Source: Microvirga aerophila (GTDB lineage Bacteria > Pseudomonadota > Alphaproteobacteria > Rhizobiales > Beijerinckiaceae). Taken from it: a DNA stretch of 64,000 bases. Positions 1-7,678 of the stretch are shown piece by piece. The notes under the pieces are model-generated. The model was given only the letters and a program-made list of their open reading frames with translations, searched no databases and was not told the DNA's origin. The first letter of the stretch is position 1. Each line of letters starts with the position of its first letter. The translations under genes were made by a program, and so were the position numbers. Where the stretch lies: positions 1 to 64,000 of the forward strand of contig NZ_QOIO01000030.1 of NCBI RefSeq assembly GCF_003332305.1, given 5' to 3'.

Positions 1-62
1 ACTTGTTCGAGCCTCAGGAGTGCTGGAACTACCTCAAGGCAGCCGGATATGCGTCTGTTTAA
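1..62 (+). pseudogene. IS630-family transposase, 3' end only
   Basis: The first 62 bases read, without a start, as a C-terminal peptide containing ECWNYLKAAGYASV followed by TAA at 60-62. This Glu-Cys-x-Asn-Tyr-x-x-x-Ala-Gly-Tyr ending is typical of IS630-family transposases. The rest of the gene lies outside the window, so it may be complete upstream. The call rests on about 19 residues. Confidence 0.55.
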
Positions 63-134
63 CCGTCCGATGCTTTAGACAGAATTTGATTCCAGCCGTG
101 CTCGATCTGCCCCAATGAATGACCGCTCAGGGTC

Positions 135-263
135 GATGCTGTTGAAAAACTCGCTCACGAGACTCGCGGCATCTATAGGTCGTATAGGGTTGTTTGAGCG
201 ACTACAGCATCGGGTATGCTATCGCTGGCGAAAATGAGGCTTTGAGAGTTTTTCAACAGCATC
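135..263. mobile_element. small inverted-repeat element (MITE-like), 129 bp
   Basis: Perfect 18-bp inverted repeats (GATGCTGTTGAAAAACTC at 135-152, its complement at 246-263) enclose about 93 bp without coding capacity. The 5-bp string GGGTC lies directly outside both ends (130-134 and 264-268), consistent with a target duplication. This fits a non-autonomous element mobilised in trans. The parent IS family was not identified. Confidence 0.6.
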
Positions 264-284
264 GGGTCAACCTCGGTCGTTAAG

Positions 285-860
285 CGCGGCCGTGACAAGG
301 TCCGCTCCTAACCTCCGACCTGCCCTACCCTCTCCGGCTGCAGCAATGCCCGTCAGGCAGCCAACAGTCTTTTGCCCAGGCTCTCTCCTTGAGGGGGTAT
401 GGATCATCGACCGCAGTTGGCTGGGAGATTCCAGGACCAAACCTTGCCTTTCCCGGATCGCTATTCATTTTGCACCGCACAAATTCGTCGCGGCCTTCCT
501 GGGGCGAACGCGGCACCAGATGCGTTAACTTTGCGTCAACAGCCACAGTCGCTGGAGGAAGGAAGAGCTAAATGGGCCAGAGCTTCTGTCCGCAGTGCTC
601 CTGCGATGCAGCATCTGTCCTAAGCTTTGCCACGAATGAGGGGATGCTTCGCCGCCGCTGTCCAGTGCCACGTCTGCGGATTTGAGAAGCCCACCGATCA
701 AGGTTTCGAGGACGAGCAGACTGCCCGCGAAGCCGCAACCCAGGCTTGGTTGGATGGGATGGAGCCCCTCCCCTCAACCCCTCATGTCTTGCGGTCGTGA
801 CGAGGTCCGTTCCTCACCTCGTGCCCTCTCCGCCCCTGCTCCAGTTATGACAACAGAGGC
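285..860. repeat. diverged direct repeat (about 285-345 and 791-850)
   Basis: The stretch beginning GCGGCCGTGACAAGGTCCGC near 285 recurs in altered form near 791 (GCGGTCGTGACGAGGTCCGT) and stays alignable with small gaps for about 60 bp, through a CCCTCTCC motif to an ATG. No function can be assigned. The copies flank the broken zinc-ribbon gene, so an ancient duplication or a dispersed intergenic element is possible. Confidence 0.35.
572..800 (+). pseudogene. small zinc-ribbon protein, frameshifted
   Basis: An ATG at 572 follows a strong ribosome binding site (GGAGGAAGGA, about 8 nt upstream). The reading frame starts MGQSFCPQCSC and stops at 683-685. In the overlapping next frame from about 660 the protein continues with CHVCGFEKPTDQG and an acidic, Ala-rich tail to a stop at 798-800. 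Joined, the two parts give a CxxC...CxxC zinc-ribbon pair of about 75 residues. One indel near 655-666 explains the break. The family was not recognised. The good RBS and paired cysteines argue that it was once a gene. Confidence 0.45.
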
Positions 861-1459
861 AGCATGGGGATCTCTGTGGGCGAGACTCCTATCCGTCGAG
901 GTTTTTGATCCTCACATCCTCAAAGGCTACGCTTCGGGCTAAATGCTAAGTTATTGCTTCGAAATAGGATTACGTCGGTAAAGGAAGCCAAACAGCAACT
1001 GGCTATGGTTTGACAGACGGGTGCGTCCTATCCTGCCAAGCTGCATCTTAAGCCACTTTATCTGAGGTCCACTCACGGATGCTCATGTGGAGCCTTATAG
1101 TGTTGAAAGGGCCCCAGAAGTCCTTGTTTTAAGCCATTTTAGTGGGCCCGAGGGAAGCCCTGCCCTCTTTGAGTGGTAAACGAAATCCCTCACCGATCGT
1201 CTTCAAACGATCGGTTGCTCATAACTACAGGAATGGCTCAATTAAGCCGTTTTCAGACTGTTGAGCACGTGCCTTCAACCGGCTGCGAGGAGGCGTTCCC
1301 GAGTACTTTAGCGCTGCTGTTTTCCAGCAAATATCTGCTGCCCGAACCATAGGATCGTTTCCGCAATGTTATAGCTCAGAGGAGCTGTAACCACGACCCC
1401 AACTGGCCAGTTGCGGCTATCTACAGACATTGTACAAAGGGTTAGCTTTAGGGGGCAAG
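801..1459. other. intergenic, no gene seen; contains one arm of an inverted repeat
   Basis: No open frame here has convincing codon use or a recognisable product. The segment 1102-1191 is related, in inverted orientation, to 9046-9130 (listed separately). The rest looks like decayed DNA. Confidence 0.5.
1102..1191 (+). repeat. diverged inverted repeat, left copy (partner 9046-9130)
   Basis: This segment contains a TTGTTTT run, a CATTTT run and the string AAGCCCTGCCCTC. It aligns end to end with the reverse complement of 9046-9130, with several substitutions and short gaps. The two copies lie on either side of the recombinase, parS and repAB block. They could be remnants of a flanking mobile element or a dispersed intergenic repeat. 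Confidence 0.45.
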
Positions 1460-1888
1460 ATGGCCGTGGCGATACCGATGGAGTTCCAGCACGCGTCGGA
1501 GGACTTCGAAGCCTTCTTACGAGATGCTCGTGACATCTCCGGCCTGTCCACGCGCAACCAGACCTACACGATGGCGCAGGCGGTCCTCGTCACTTTCCGG
1601 CGCCGGCTCTCCGTTATCGATGACATCCGCTTCGCTAACGCCTTGCCACCGGTCCTGAGGGTGCTTTTCGTTACCGACTGGGACCCAGAGGAGCCGCAAA
1701 GGGAATTCAGGGATCCAGCAGATTTGGTCCATGAGGTTCTGAGCCTCCGCTGTTATCCCAACTTCTCGCCCCAGACTGCCATACGGGATGTCGCAACCGC
1801 TCTACGCCGCCACGTCGAAGAGACGGCTCTGGATGATCTCCTGGGGCGCATTCCTCCAGGTGCGGCTCAATTCTGGGCAGTGACTTAA
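1460..1888 (+). CDS. DUF2267 domain protein
   Basis: The product is about 142 residues and matches the DUF2267 layout across its length: an N-terminal FEAFLRDARDISGL segment, a central FRRRLSVIDDIRFANALPPV segment and a C-terminal helix pair near FSPQTAIRDVATALRRHV. DUF2267 proteins are small, all-helical and of unknown function; they are often found in stress-related or plasmid-borne loci. I prefer the ATG at 1460, preceded by AGGGGG at about 1449-1454, to the upstream ATG at 1430. It stands alone, 47 bp before a recombinase gene. Confidence 0.75.
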   Translation: MAVAIPMEFQHASEDFEAFLRDARDISGLSTRNQTYTMAQAVLVTFRRRLSVIDDIRFANALPPVLRVLFVTDWDPEEPQREFRDPADLVHEVLSLRCYPNFSPQTAIRDVATALRRHVEETALDDLLGRIPPGAAQFWAVT

Positions 1889-1935
1889 CATTTCCGGTCT
1901 TTCCATCGCCACCCTGTCAGAGGCCAATTGCAGCC

Positions 1936-2850
1936 GTGCCCCCCTCCCCTCTCAAAAGCAACTTGATCGGATACGCCCGCGTCTCAACCGAGGACCAAGC
2001 CACCGATCCTCAGACTGACGAGCTTCGCGCTGCCGGCTGTCTTGTGATCCATCAGGAGTTCGCCTCCGGCGCCTCGCGGAGCCGCCCGGTCCTGGCAAGC
2101 CTTTTGCGCAGCATCCAGCCCGGAGAGACACTTGTCGTCGTCCGTCTTGATCGACTAGCGCGATCGGTGAAGCACCTCCTTGAGGTCATCGAGCAGCTGG
2201 AGGCCCGCGGCGCGCATTTCCGTTCCCTGCGCGACCCGATCGACACCACAACCCCACAGGGCATGTTCTCCCTACAGGTTCTGGGGGCTGTTGCCCAATT
2301 GGAGCGGTCCTTGATCGCCGAGCGCACCAAGGCAGGTATCAAGGCTGCGGCCCGACGCGGCAAGCTGCCGGGCAACCCCGGCTTGAGAGCCCGCGATCCG
2401 ATTGCAATTCGCAAGGCGGCGGCCGGCTGGTCTCGCGCTCATCTCGAAGAGGTTCTAGAAACGCTCGACACTTGGCTGCCCACTGTCCGTCGACTGCGCC
2501 CTCAACACACCTGGGATGACGTAGCACGTATCCTCAATGCCTCAGGCCAATCATGGACAGCGGAGCGACTACGCCGGACCACCAAACGTCTAGTGAAGGA
2601 GGGCCTGGCCGAAAAGGCGCTCTTATCGAAGTCCCCTCCCCGGCTCCCGAGCGAACGCCTTCTGACCCTCGTCGCTGGCATTGCTATAGCAGCGCCTGAG
2701 CTCACCCTACGTGACATCGCAGCCCAGTTGGAAAGGATGCGAGAGCGGGCTCCTCGTGGAGGCAGCAGATGGTCTGCTTCATCTGTGAAATCGCTCCTCG
2801 ACCGGGCCAACAGGCTCGGGTTAATTGCCAAGGGCGAAGCCGCAAGCTAG
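1936..2850 (+). CDS. serine recombinase (resolvase/invertase family)
   Basis: The first about 150 residues form a resolvase catalytic domain: IGYARVSTEDQ carries the nucleophilic serine, RLDRLARS is the conserved arginine helix, and QLERSLIAERTKAG precedes the DNA-binding linker. The C-terminal half (residues about 155-304) is longer than the simple helix-turn-helix of Tn3-type resolvases. It contains two winged-helix-like stretches, one around TWDDVARILNASGQSWTAER and one around RWSASSVKSLLDRANRLG. A GTG at 1936 is the only in-frame start giving the full catalytic domain. Beside partition genes a dimer-resolution role is plausible, but this is inference; it could belong to a lost mobile element. 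Confidence 0.85.
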   Translation: MPPSPLKSNLIGYARVSTEDQATDPQTDELRAAGCLVIHQEFASGASRSRPVLASLLRSIQPGETLVVVRLDRLARSVKHLLEVIEQLEARGAHFRSLRDPIDTTTPQGMFSLQVLGAVAQLERSLIAERTKAGIKAAARRGKLPGNPGLRARDPIAIRKAAAGWSRAHLEEVLETLDTWLPTVRRLRPQHTWDDVARILNASGQSWTAERLRRTTKRLVKEGLAEKALLSKSPPRLPSERLLTLVAGIAIAAPELTLRDIAAQLERMRERAPRGGSRWSASSVKSLLDRANRLGLIAKGEAAS

Positions 2851-2866
2851 GCTTATATTCAAATCC

Positions 2867-3265
2867 TCACCAATCCGCATCTGACTCGTCGAAACCTGAC
2901 AGTTCGGCCGCGATCTCCTGCAGCGCCCGATCCAATGCGCTTCGCCGCCCGCCGGTTCTAGTGGAGCGACCAGCCCCCTGCCCTACCCGTACCAATCGTC
3001 GCTTGACGGTCCTAACCCCTCTCACGATCAGGTGGGCAAGCTCATTGTCGCCCAGCTCGTTAACCATATCTTCGATCTCGTGCCTGCTAGCCCGCTTCGC
3101 CAAAGAACTGAGCGACACGGCCTCTATAGGTTGCTCCTCCTGAGTTTTCCTCTGGATGGCAGGGGTTGGACGCTTAGCTCCAGTCGGCTTGGGTGGGGAT
3201 ACTCCGAATAGGTCCCCTTGCATCTCGTCCCATAACTGTCGCCGCCTCGTCGGGCTTCGTCCCAA
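2867..3265 (-). CDS. hypothetical protein, convergent to the recombinase
   Basis: The 132-codon frame has a TTG start at 3265; an ATG at 3223 would give a 118-residue product starting MQGDLFG. The sequence is basic at both ends, has a helical segment around HEIEDMVNELGDNELAHLIV, and ends in an acidic GFDESDADW. I do not recognise a family. It ends 16 bp from the stop of the serine recombinase, so the two genes are convergent. The frame is open and the composition coding-like, but homologues would be needed to confirm it. Confidence 0.45.
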   Translation of the reverse strand: MGRSPTRRRQLWDEMQGDLFGVSPPKPTGAKRPTPAIQRKTQEEQPIEAVSLSSLAKRASRHEIEDMVNELGDNELAHLIVRGVRTVKRRLVRVGQGAGRSTRTGGRRSALDRALQEIAAELSGFDESDADW

Positions 3266-3368
3266 AGGTTGGCCTCCCCTGCCGTGCTGGATGGTAAGAC
3301 GGTCAACCCACTCCCGAATCCGTGATCACCCCGCCCTCCTGGTCTATATTGTCACCGCACGGGGCAGA

Positions 3369-4182
3369 TCATCGGTCCAGCTCCGCAGCGGCTAACGCCG
3401 CGACCTGTAGGTCAATGGCGGCCAACGGATCACCGTCGCCCAAGAACCACGCAGCCGATAGCCCAGTCCAGGCTAGGATCCAGCGTAGTAGCCGTCGCCG
3501 CTCCAGCCCCGCGGCGGCAGTCACGATATCCAGACGCCGCGCAAAGCGGCCGGGCATAGTTGCACCCGGGTTTGTGGGATTGGCCAGATCGGGGTTCGTA
3601 AAGATGTTGGCGAAGTCGAAGCCGCGCTCCCCAACCAAGCGCTTTGGATCGATGGCGAGCCAGCCGCGTGACCCGAAGTCGAGAATGTTTCCGTGGTGCA
3701 AGTCACCGTGCAGAACCCCAACCTCTCGAGGCTCAGCCAGCAGCGTACGGGCCGCCTCAGCGCATTGGACCAGGATGCCCCCATGCGCGGCGGCTGCTGG
3801 CTCCAGGTCACGAAACCAGTGCATCAGTGGGATCAGGTCAGGATACGGTTTCGGCCTGGGGGGCATGCAGCCGGGCTGCAGTAGCACTCAGAATGCGGCA
3901 GGCTTCGTCATCGCGCCCTGATCGGGCCATTTCGGCGAGAGAGGCAGAGCCCGTAGCACGCTCCAACAATAGGGCTTCATTATCTCGAGCCAGAACTCGC
4001 GCCGCGCCTTCTCCGTCCCACCATTCCATTAGCACGGCGCCGAAGCGCTCATCCTCCTCATGGGATATCTTGAGCATGGCCGGCTCGCCACCCTGTGTTA
4101 CCGGCAACAACCGAGCGGCTGGGGTGGTGATAGGATCACCATCGGGAAGCAAGTTCCAAAGGATCAGGTAGCGCTCAAACAT
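3369..4182 (-). pseudogene. aph(6): aminoglycoside (streptomycin) 6-phosphotransferase, frameshifted
   Basis: Two overlapping frames together encode a full-length APH(6)/StrB-type kinase of about 270 residues. The first part (4182-3838) has the N-lobe, including MLKISHEEDERF and the LLLERATGSASLAEMARSGR segment. The second (from about 3887 to 3369) has the catalytic loop VLHGDLHHGNILDF and the metal-binding AIDPKRLVGERGFDFANIF. The break lies in a run of six G on the plus strand (3858-3863). Removing one base restores a continuous LHAPRPKPYPDL. The family phosphorylates streptomycin at the 6-hydroxyl. The rest of the gene looks well conserved, so this is either a recent inactivation or a homopolymer sequencing error. 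Confidence 0.85.
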
Positions 4183-4292
4183 CGTTCAGACATAGCACAG
4201 CGTATAACCGCTTTGGAGACGCAGGTCACAATGAATGATGGGTACCGGGCGCCATGTCTTATGCACGAGGAATGGAGGTGGGTCATTGATCA

Positions 4293-4308
4293 GTTGTCCG
4301 CGGACAAC
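4293..4308. promoter_or_regulatory. parS: parS-like centromere site 1
   Basis: The perfect palindrome GTTGTCCGCGGACAAC matches the repABC parS consensus GTTnnCnGCnGnnAAC at every fixed base. It is one of four identical copies upstream of repA, and RepB is the expected ligand. Confidence 0.8.
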
Positions 4309-4386
4309 TAGGTCTTGAACTCCTAAAAGGCGGGTGGTCGCGGTGTTCGAGTGGCAACGGTCCTTTTTCTGAGACCAAATTTCGGC

Positions 4387-4884
4387 TCAGAATGAACTGG
4401 TGCGCAGCCGACCCTCGTAGTCACGTTTACCGAGCGGCACGCCTCGCGAGCGCAGGATGTTGTATGCGGTGACGGCGTGGAAATGGAAGTTTGGCAGAGA
4501 GAAAGAGAGAATGAAGGTCTCCGGCGTGAAAGCCAGCCGTCTCGGGCCGATCTGGAGGTCCAGGTGCTTGCCCGCGCAGTCATTGATCTCTTCGGGGACG
4601 AACGCCTCCAGCGCCGCTTCTGCCTTGGTGATCATCGCCTGTAGGTCAGTGAAGGGAACAGCTCCGACCAAGGCGGGAGGGGTGAACGCGCCGGTCTTGA
4701 GAGCCTCGACCCCCCACACGGAATGATGCCATGCCGCTTCGATCTGAAAATGAAATGGTGCCATGTCGTCGAAGAGGCGGGTGTTGACGAAGCTATCGGG
4801 ATCGACATCGGTGTTTGAAAAGTGGGTGGCCGCACGGTCGAGAAAGCCTCCGACGGATCTTACGGTTTGCAGGAAGGTCGGCAC
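4387..4884 (-). CDS. DUF1993 family protein
   Basis: The product is 165 residues, the usual length for DUF1993. It carries characteristic segments: an N-terminal LQTVRSVGGFLDRAATHF, MAPFHFQIEAAWHHSVWGVE, and near the C-terminus ETFILSFSLPNFHFHAVTAY with GVPLGKRDYEGRLRTSSF. The fold resembles DinB-like four-helix bundles; the biochemical role is unknown. The start ATG at 4884 gives the canonical MPTFLQTVR N-terminus. It sits between parS site 1 and the IS5 remnant and appears intact, unlike most of its neighbours. Confidence 0.85.
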   Translation of the reverse strand: MPTFLQTVRSVGGFLDRAATHFSNTDVDPDSFVNTRLFDDMAPFHFQIEAAWHHSVWGVEALKTGAFTPPALVGAVPFTDLQAMITKAEAALEAFVPEEINDCAGKHLDLQIGPRRLAFTPETFILSFSLPNFHFHAVTAYNILRSRGVPLGKRDYEGRLRTSSF

Positions 4885-5061
4885 GCTCAGGTCCTAGAGT
4901 GATGTCCGCATTGCCTTCCTCTCTCGAGCAATTTGAACCATAGTGAGTATGTGGCGTGATGGCCACAACGGCAAGGCAAACGCGGTCATAGGCTGGCGGT
5001 CATGCCCATTGGGTGGAACCCTGATTCAGCATTGGCATGAGCCGATACGATCTGATCGACT

Positions 5062-5253
5062 TTGATCGAGCGCTTTTTCTCGAAGCTGAAGCACTTCCGC
5101 CGCGTCGCTACCCGCTACGACAAGCTCACCGCCAACTTCCTCGCCATGGTCCAACTCGCCTCGATGCGGATGTGGCTCCGAGCTTATGAGTCTAAGGCCC
5201 AGGCGCTGGACGTCAGGTTCGTCCCGCTGCAACCAGTGCGCACGAGATTTTAA
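5062..5253 (+). pseudogene. IS5-family transposase C-terminal remnant
   Basis: The translated segment IERFFSKLKHFRRVATRYDK followed by LTANFLAMVQLASMRMWLRA is the conserved end of IS5/IS427-group transposases, including the catalytic glutamate region. No upstream part of the gene and no intact terminal repeats are seen. It lies between parS sites 1 and 2, so the centromere region has taken mobile-element insertions. Confidence 0.75.
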
Positions 5254-5261
5254 ATTCGAGA

Positions 5262-5277
5262 GTTGTCCGCGGACAAC
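5262..5277. promoter_or_regulatory. parS: parS-like centromere site 2
   Basis: This is an identical 16-bp palindrome GTTGTCCGCGGACAAC, 90 bp before site 3. Confidence 0.8.
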
Positions 5278-5351
5278 CCATGCCTCCGACCCGTTCCACA
5301 CTGGGTCCGCCCTTTGAGAAACGGCGGCCTCCACACGGCTCCTTTCAGTCG

Positions 5352-5367
5352 GTTGTCCGCGGACAAC
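5352..5367. promoter_or_regulatory. parS: parS-like centromere site 3
   Basis: This is an identical 16-bp palindrome. Sites 2, 3 and 4 lie within about 260 bp and form the core of the cluster. Confidence 0.8.
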
Positions 5368-5504
5368 CGATCTCTGGGACGAAGGTGGCCAAGTTACAGC
5401 ACGACCGATCCTACAAAGGGCAAGATCATTCCGTTAGCTTAACTCCCGTTTTGGGACAGCGATAGAAAAGGGTAGGGGATGTCCCACGGCACCTTGATTA
5501 ATGA

Positions 5505-5520
5505 GTTGTCCGCGGACAAC
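5505..5520. promoter_or_regulatory. parS: parS-like centromere site 4
   Basis: This identical 16-bp palindrome lies about 37 bp before the start of the broken glycosylase gene. That arrangement suggests either that the gene was read through the centromere or that its promoter was displaced. Confidence 0.8.
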
Positions 5521-5556
5521 TACACTATCCCGCAGATCTCACTCCAGGCCGGACGG

Positions 5557-6103
5557 ATGACCGAAAAGCTCCCAGAGGTTCTCCTTCCGAACCTCAAGAT
5601 CGTATTCTGCGGGACGGCTGCCGGTAACCGCTCTGCCGCGTCCGGTGCCTACTACGCGCAACCCGGCAATCGCTTTTGATCGACCCTCGCTCGGGTAGGG
5701 CTGACATCTAGAGTGCTCCAGCCCCTCGAATTATTGGGATTGCCCAAGTTCGGCATTGGCCTCACTGATCTCGTAAAGAAGGCGTTCGGAACCGTCATCA
5801 GTCTCGCGGATAGCGACTACGACATTGGGTCTTTCGCAGAGCCTATGGTCCAGTTCGCACCCAAGATCATTGCGTTTGACGGGAAGGGGCCGCGGCCAGG
5901 TCCCTCGAGCGCCGAACTGGGAAGATCCCTACTTGATTCAGATCAATGGCTGGGGGGCGCGGACCTTCGTCCTTCCGTCCACGTCAGGGCTGGCATCCCG
6001 TAACTGGCAGATTGAGCCATGGCGTGAGCTGGCACAGGCGGCCTCCATGCTATGCTACCTGAAGGAAACGGCCCCGTTAACCATATATGTGCACTCTCCC
6101 TAA
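5557..6103 (+). pseudogene. mismatch/uracil DNA glycosylase (Mug/TDG-like), broken
   Basis: From ATG 5557 the frame reads LPEVLLPNLKIVFCGTAAGN and then AYYAQPGNRF, the N-terminal active-site region of mismatch-specific DNA glycosylases. A TGA at 5677-5679 replaces the expected tryptophan after PGNRF. The same frame continues with RVGLTSRVLQP, FGIGLTDLVKKA and FAPKIIAFDGKG. A second lesion, a frameshift near 5880-5930, moves the rest into the next frame, which carries TFVLPSTSGLASRNW and WRELAQAA. Two disabling changes make this a real pseudogene rather than a sequencing artefact. The intact enzyme removes uracil or thymine from G mispairs. Confidence 0.75.
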
Positions 6104-6175
6104 GCCACTCCGCTATGGCGCAAACACACAGTTGCTCGCACCGAGAGTAGAGCTGCACTGGGCGGCCCAGGATGG

Positions 6176-6191
6176 GTGGTCCGCGGACAAC
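6176..6191. promoter_or_regulatory. parS: parS-like site 5, one mismatch
   Basis: GTGGTCCGCGGACAAC differs from the other four sites at the third base only. It lies 279 bp upstream of the repA start and is the site nearest the operon. Confidence 0.6.
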
Positions 6192-6469
6192 CGGCGGCTG
6201 GTGCCCAACCGGCGTCTCCGATGAGAATGGCTCCAGCGGCTTGGCCGTCGCCTTTCTGAGAGGGGCCCGTGTCCGACAAGTAGGGGAGGGGGCGGTCGCC
6301 GCTGCCTCCAATTCTTCGGTTCAGTCGAAAGTATTTCGCCCTATTCGGCTCACTTGAGCAAATTTCGGGCGTGCTATTAACCGGTTCTTAACATCCAAAG
6401 GGCGTACTGAGGTCAGCGCAGATTTACCGATCTAGGGCCAATTCCGCGCGGAAACGCAAGGAACCGTAC
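6192..6469 (+). promoter_or_regulatory. repA upstream region
   Basis: This 278-bp stretch without a gene precedes repA. It includes an AT-richer patch with TTAACCGGTTCTTAA at about 6377-6391, an inverted-repeat core around AACCGGTT. That patch is a reasonable place for the repAB promoter and RepA autoregulation, which is known for repABC operons. The ribosome binding site is AAGGAA, about 7 nt before the ATG. The promoter itself is not clearly defined. Confidence 0.4.
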
Positions 6470-7678
6470 ATGACAGCAGTTCAGCAGCCTTCATCCATTC
6501 CTGTAATCCCACCGGCTCTCGACACCGCTTCCAATAAGCAGCAGATCGTCCTAGACGCCGACATCCTCGCAAAAAAGCTACAGGAACACACCCAGAGGAT
6601 CTTTCCCCCGGTTGCGAAGAAGGCCATTCGCCGCTTTACCTCAAGCGAAGCCTCGAAATTCCTAGGCATTCATGAGGGCTATCTCCGGCAACTTGCGGCT
6701 GAGGGCAAAGCTCCCCTCCCAGAGATGCAGCCAAATGGCCGGCGGACTTTCTCGATTGAGGAAGTGAACGCAGTCCGAGAGTTCCTCGAAGGGACCAAGT
6801 CCAACCGCCGTTATATCCCTCATCGAGTTGAGGGCGAGAAGCTCCAAGTCATTTCGGTCATCAATTTCAAGGGCGGAAGTGCGAAGACGACAACGACGGC
6901 CCACTTAGCTCAGTATCTTGCTCTTCGCGGTTATCGCGTGCTCTCTATCGACCTAGACCCGCAAGCCAGCCTTTCGACACTCTTCGGAAACCAGCCGGAA
7001 CTCGACGTGCGGGACAACGAAACGCTGTATGGGGCAATCCGGTTCGACGAGCATCGTACCCGGATTGAGAACATCATCCGGTCGACTTACCTCCCGGGCC
7101 TCCATTTCATCCCGGGCAATCTCGAGCTCATGGAATTTGAGACAACTGCGCCTGCGGGAAGGAACTCCAAGATCTTCTTCATGCAGATTCTGGAGGCCCT
7201 GGAGTCGGTGGACCAGCACTACGACGTTGTCGTCATGGATTGCCCACCGAACCTCGGTTACCTGACCATGGCGGCTCTATGTGCTGCAACATCGCTTCTT
7301 GTGACAGTTCATCCGCAGATGCTTGATGTGCTGTCCATGGCTCAATTCCTCAGGATGGTTGGCGAAGTCACGACTACTCTTGGAAGGCACCGCGACGACT
7401 ACGACTGGCTGCGCTACCTTGTCACTCGATACGAGCCAAGTGATGGCCCTCAGAACCAGATGGTTGGATTCATGCGGTCACTGTTCGGACATCGCGTGCT
7501 GCAGAACAGCATGCTGAAGAGCACCGCGGTTGCGGATTCCGGGATCACAAAGCAAACCTTGTACGAAGTCGATCGGACGAAATTCAACAAGGGTACTTAC
7601 GACAGAGCTTTAGAGGCCTTGGACCTCGTTAACGGCGAAATCGAAGATCAAATCCGTAACGCGTGGGGGAGGCAGTAA
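6470..7678 (+). CDS. repA: plasmid partitioning protein RepA (ParA ATPase)
   Basis: This 402-residue ParA-type ATPase has the N-terminal extension typical of repABC RepA. Residues about 50-110 contain a MerR-like helix-turn-helix (SSEASKFLGIHEGYLRQLA). The deviant Walker A FKGGSAKTTTTAHLAQYLA follows at about residue 130, then IDLDPQASLSTLFG and the Walker B-like VVMDCPPNLGYL. The C-terminal DSGITKQTLYEVDRTKF is also RepA-specific. RepA drives segregation together with RepB and represses its own operon. The stop codon overlaps the repB start (TAATG). The lack of a downstream repC is the unusual point. Confidence 0.95.
   Translation: MTAVQQPSSIPVIPPALDTASNKQQIVLDADILAKKLQEHTQRIFPPVAKKAIRRFTSSEASKFLGIHEGYLRQLAAEGKAPLPEMQPNGRRTFSIEEVNAVREFLEGTKSNRRYIPHRVEGEKLQVISVINFKGGSAKTTTTAHLAQYLALRGYRVLSIDLDPQASLSTLFGNQPELDVRDNETLYGAIRFDEHRTRIENIIRSTYLPGLHFIPGNLELMEFETTAPAGRNSKIFFMQILEALESVDQHYDVVVMDCPPNLGYLTMAALCAATSLLVTVHPQMLDVLSMAQFLRMVGEVTTTLGRHRDDYDWLRYLVTRYEPSDGPQNQMVGFMRSLFGHRVLQNSMLKSTAVADSGITKQTLYEVDRTKFNKGTYDRALEALDLVNGEIEDQIRNAWGRQ

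Noticed and set aside
4293-5520. Repeated 16-bp units considered as a CRISPR array
   Set aside because: The units are perfect palindromes at irregular spacing (about 75 to 950 bp between them) and match parS; there are no regular spacers or cas genes.
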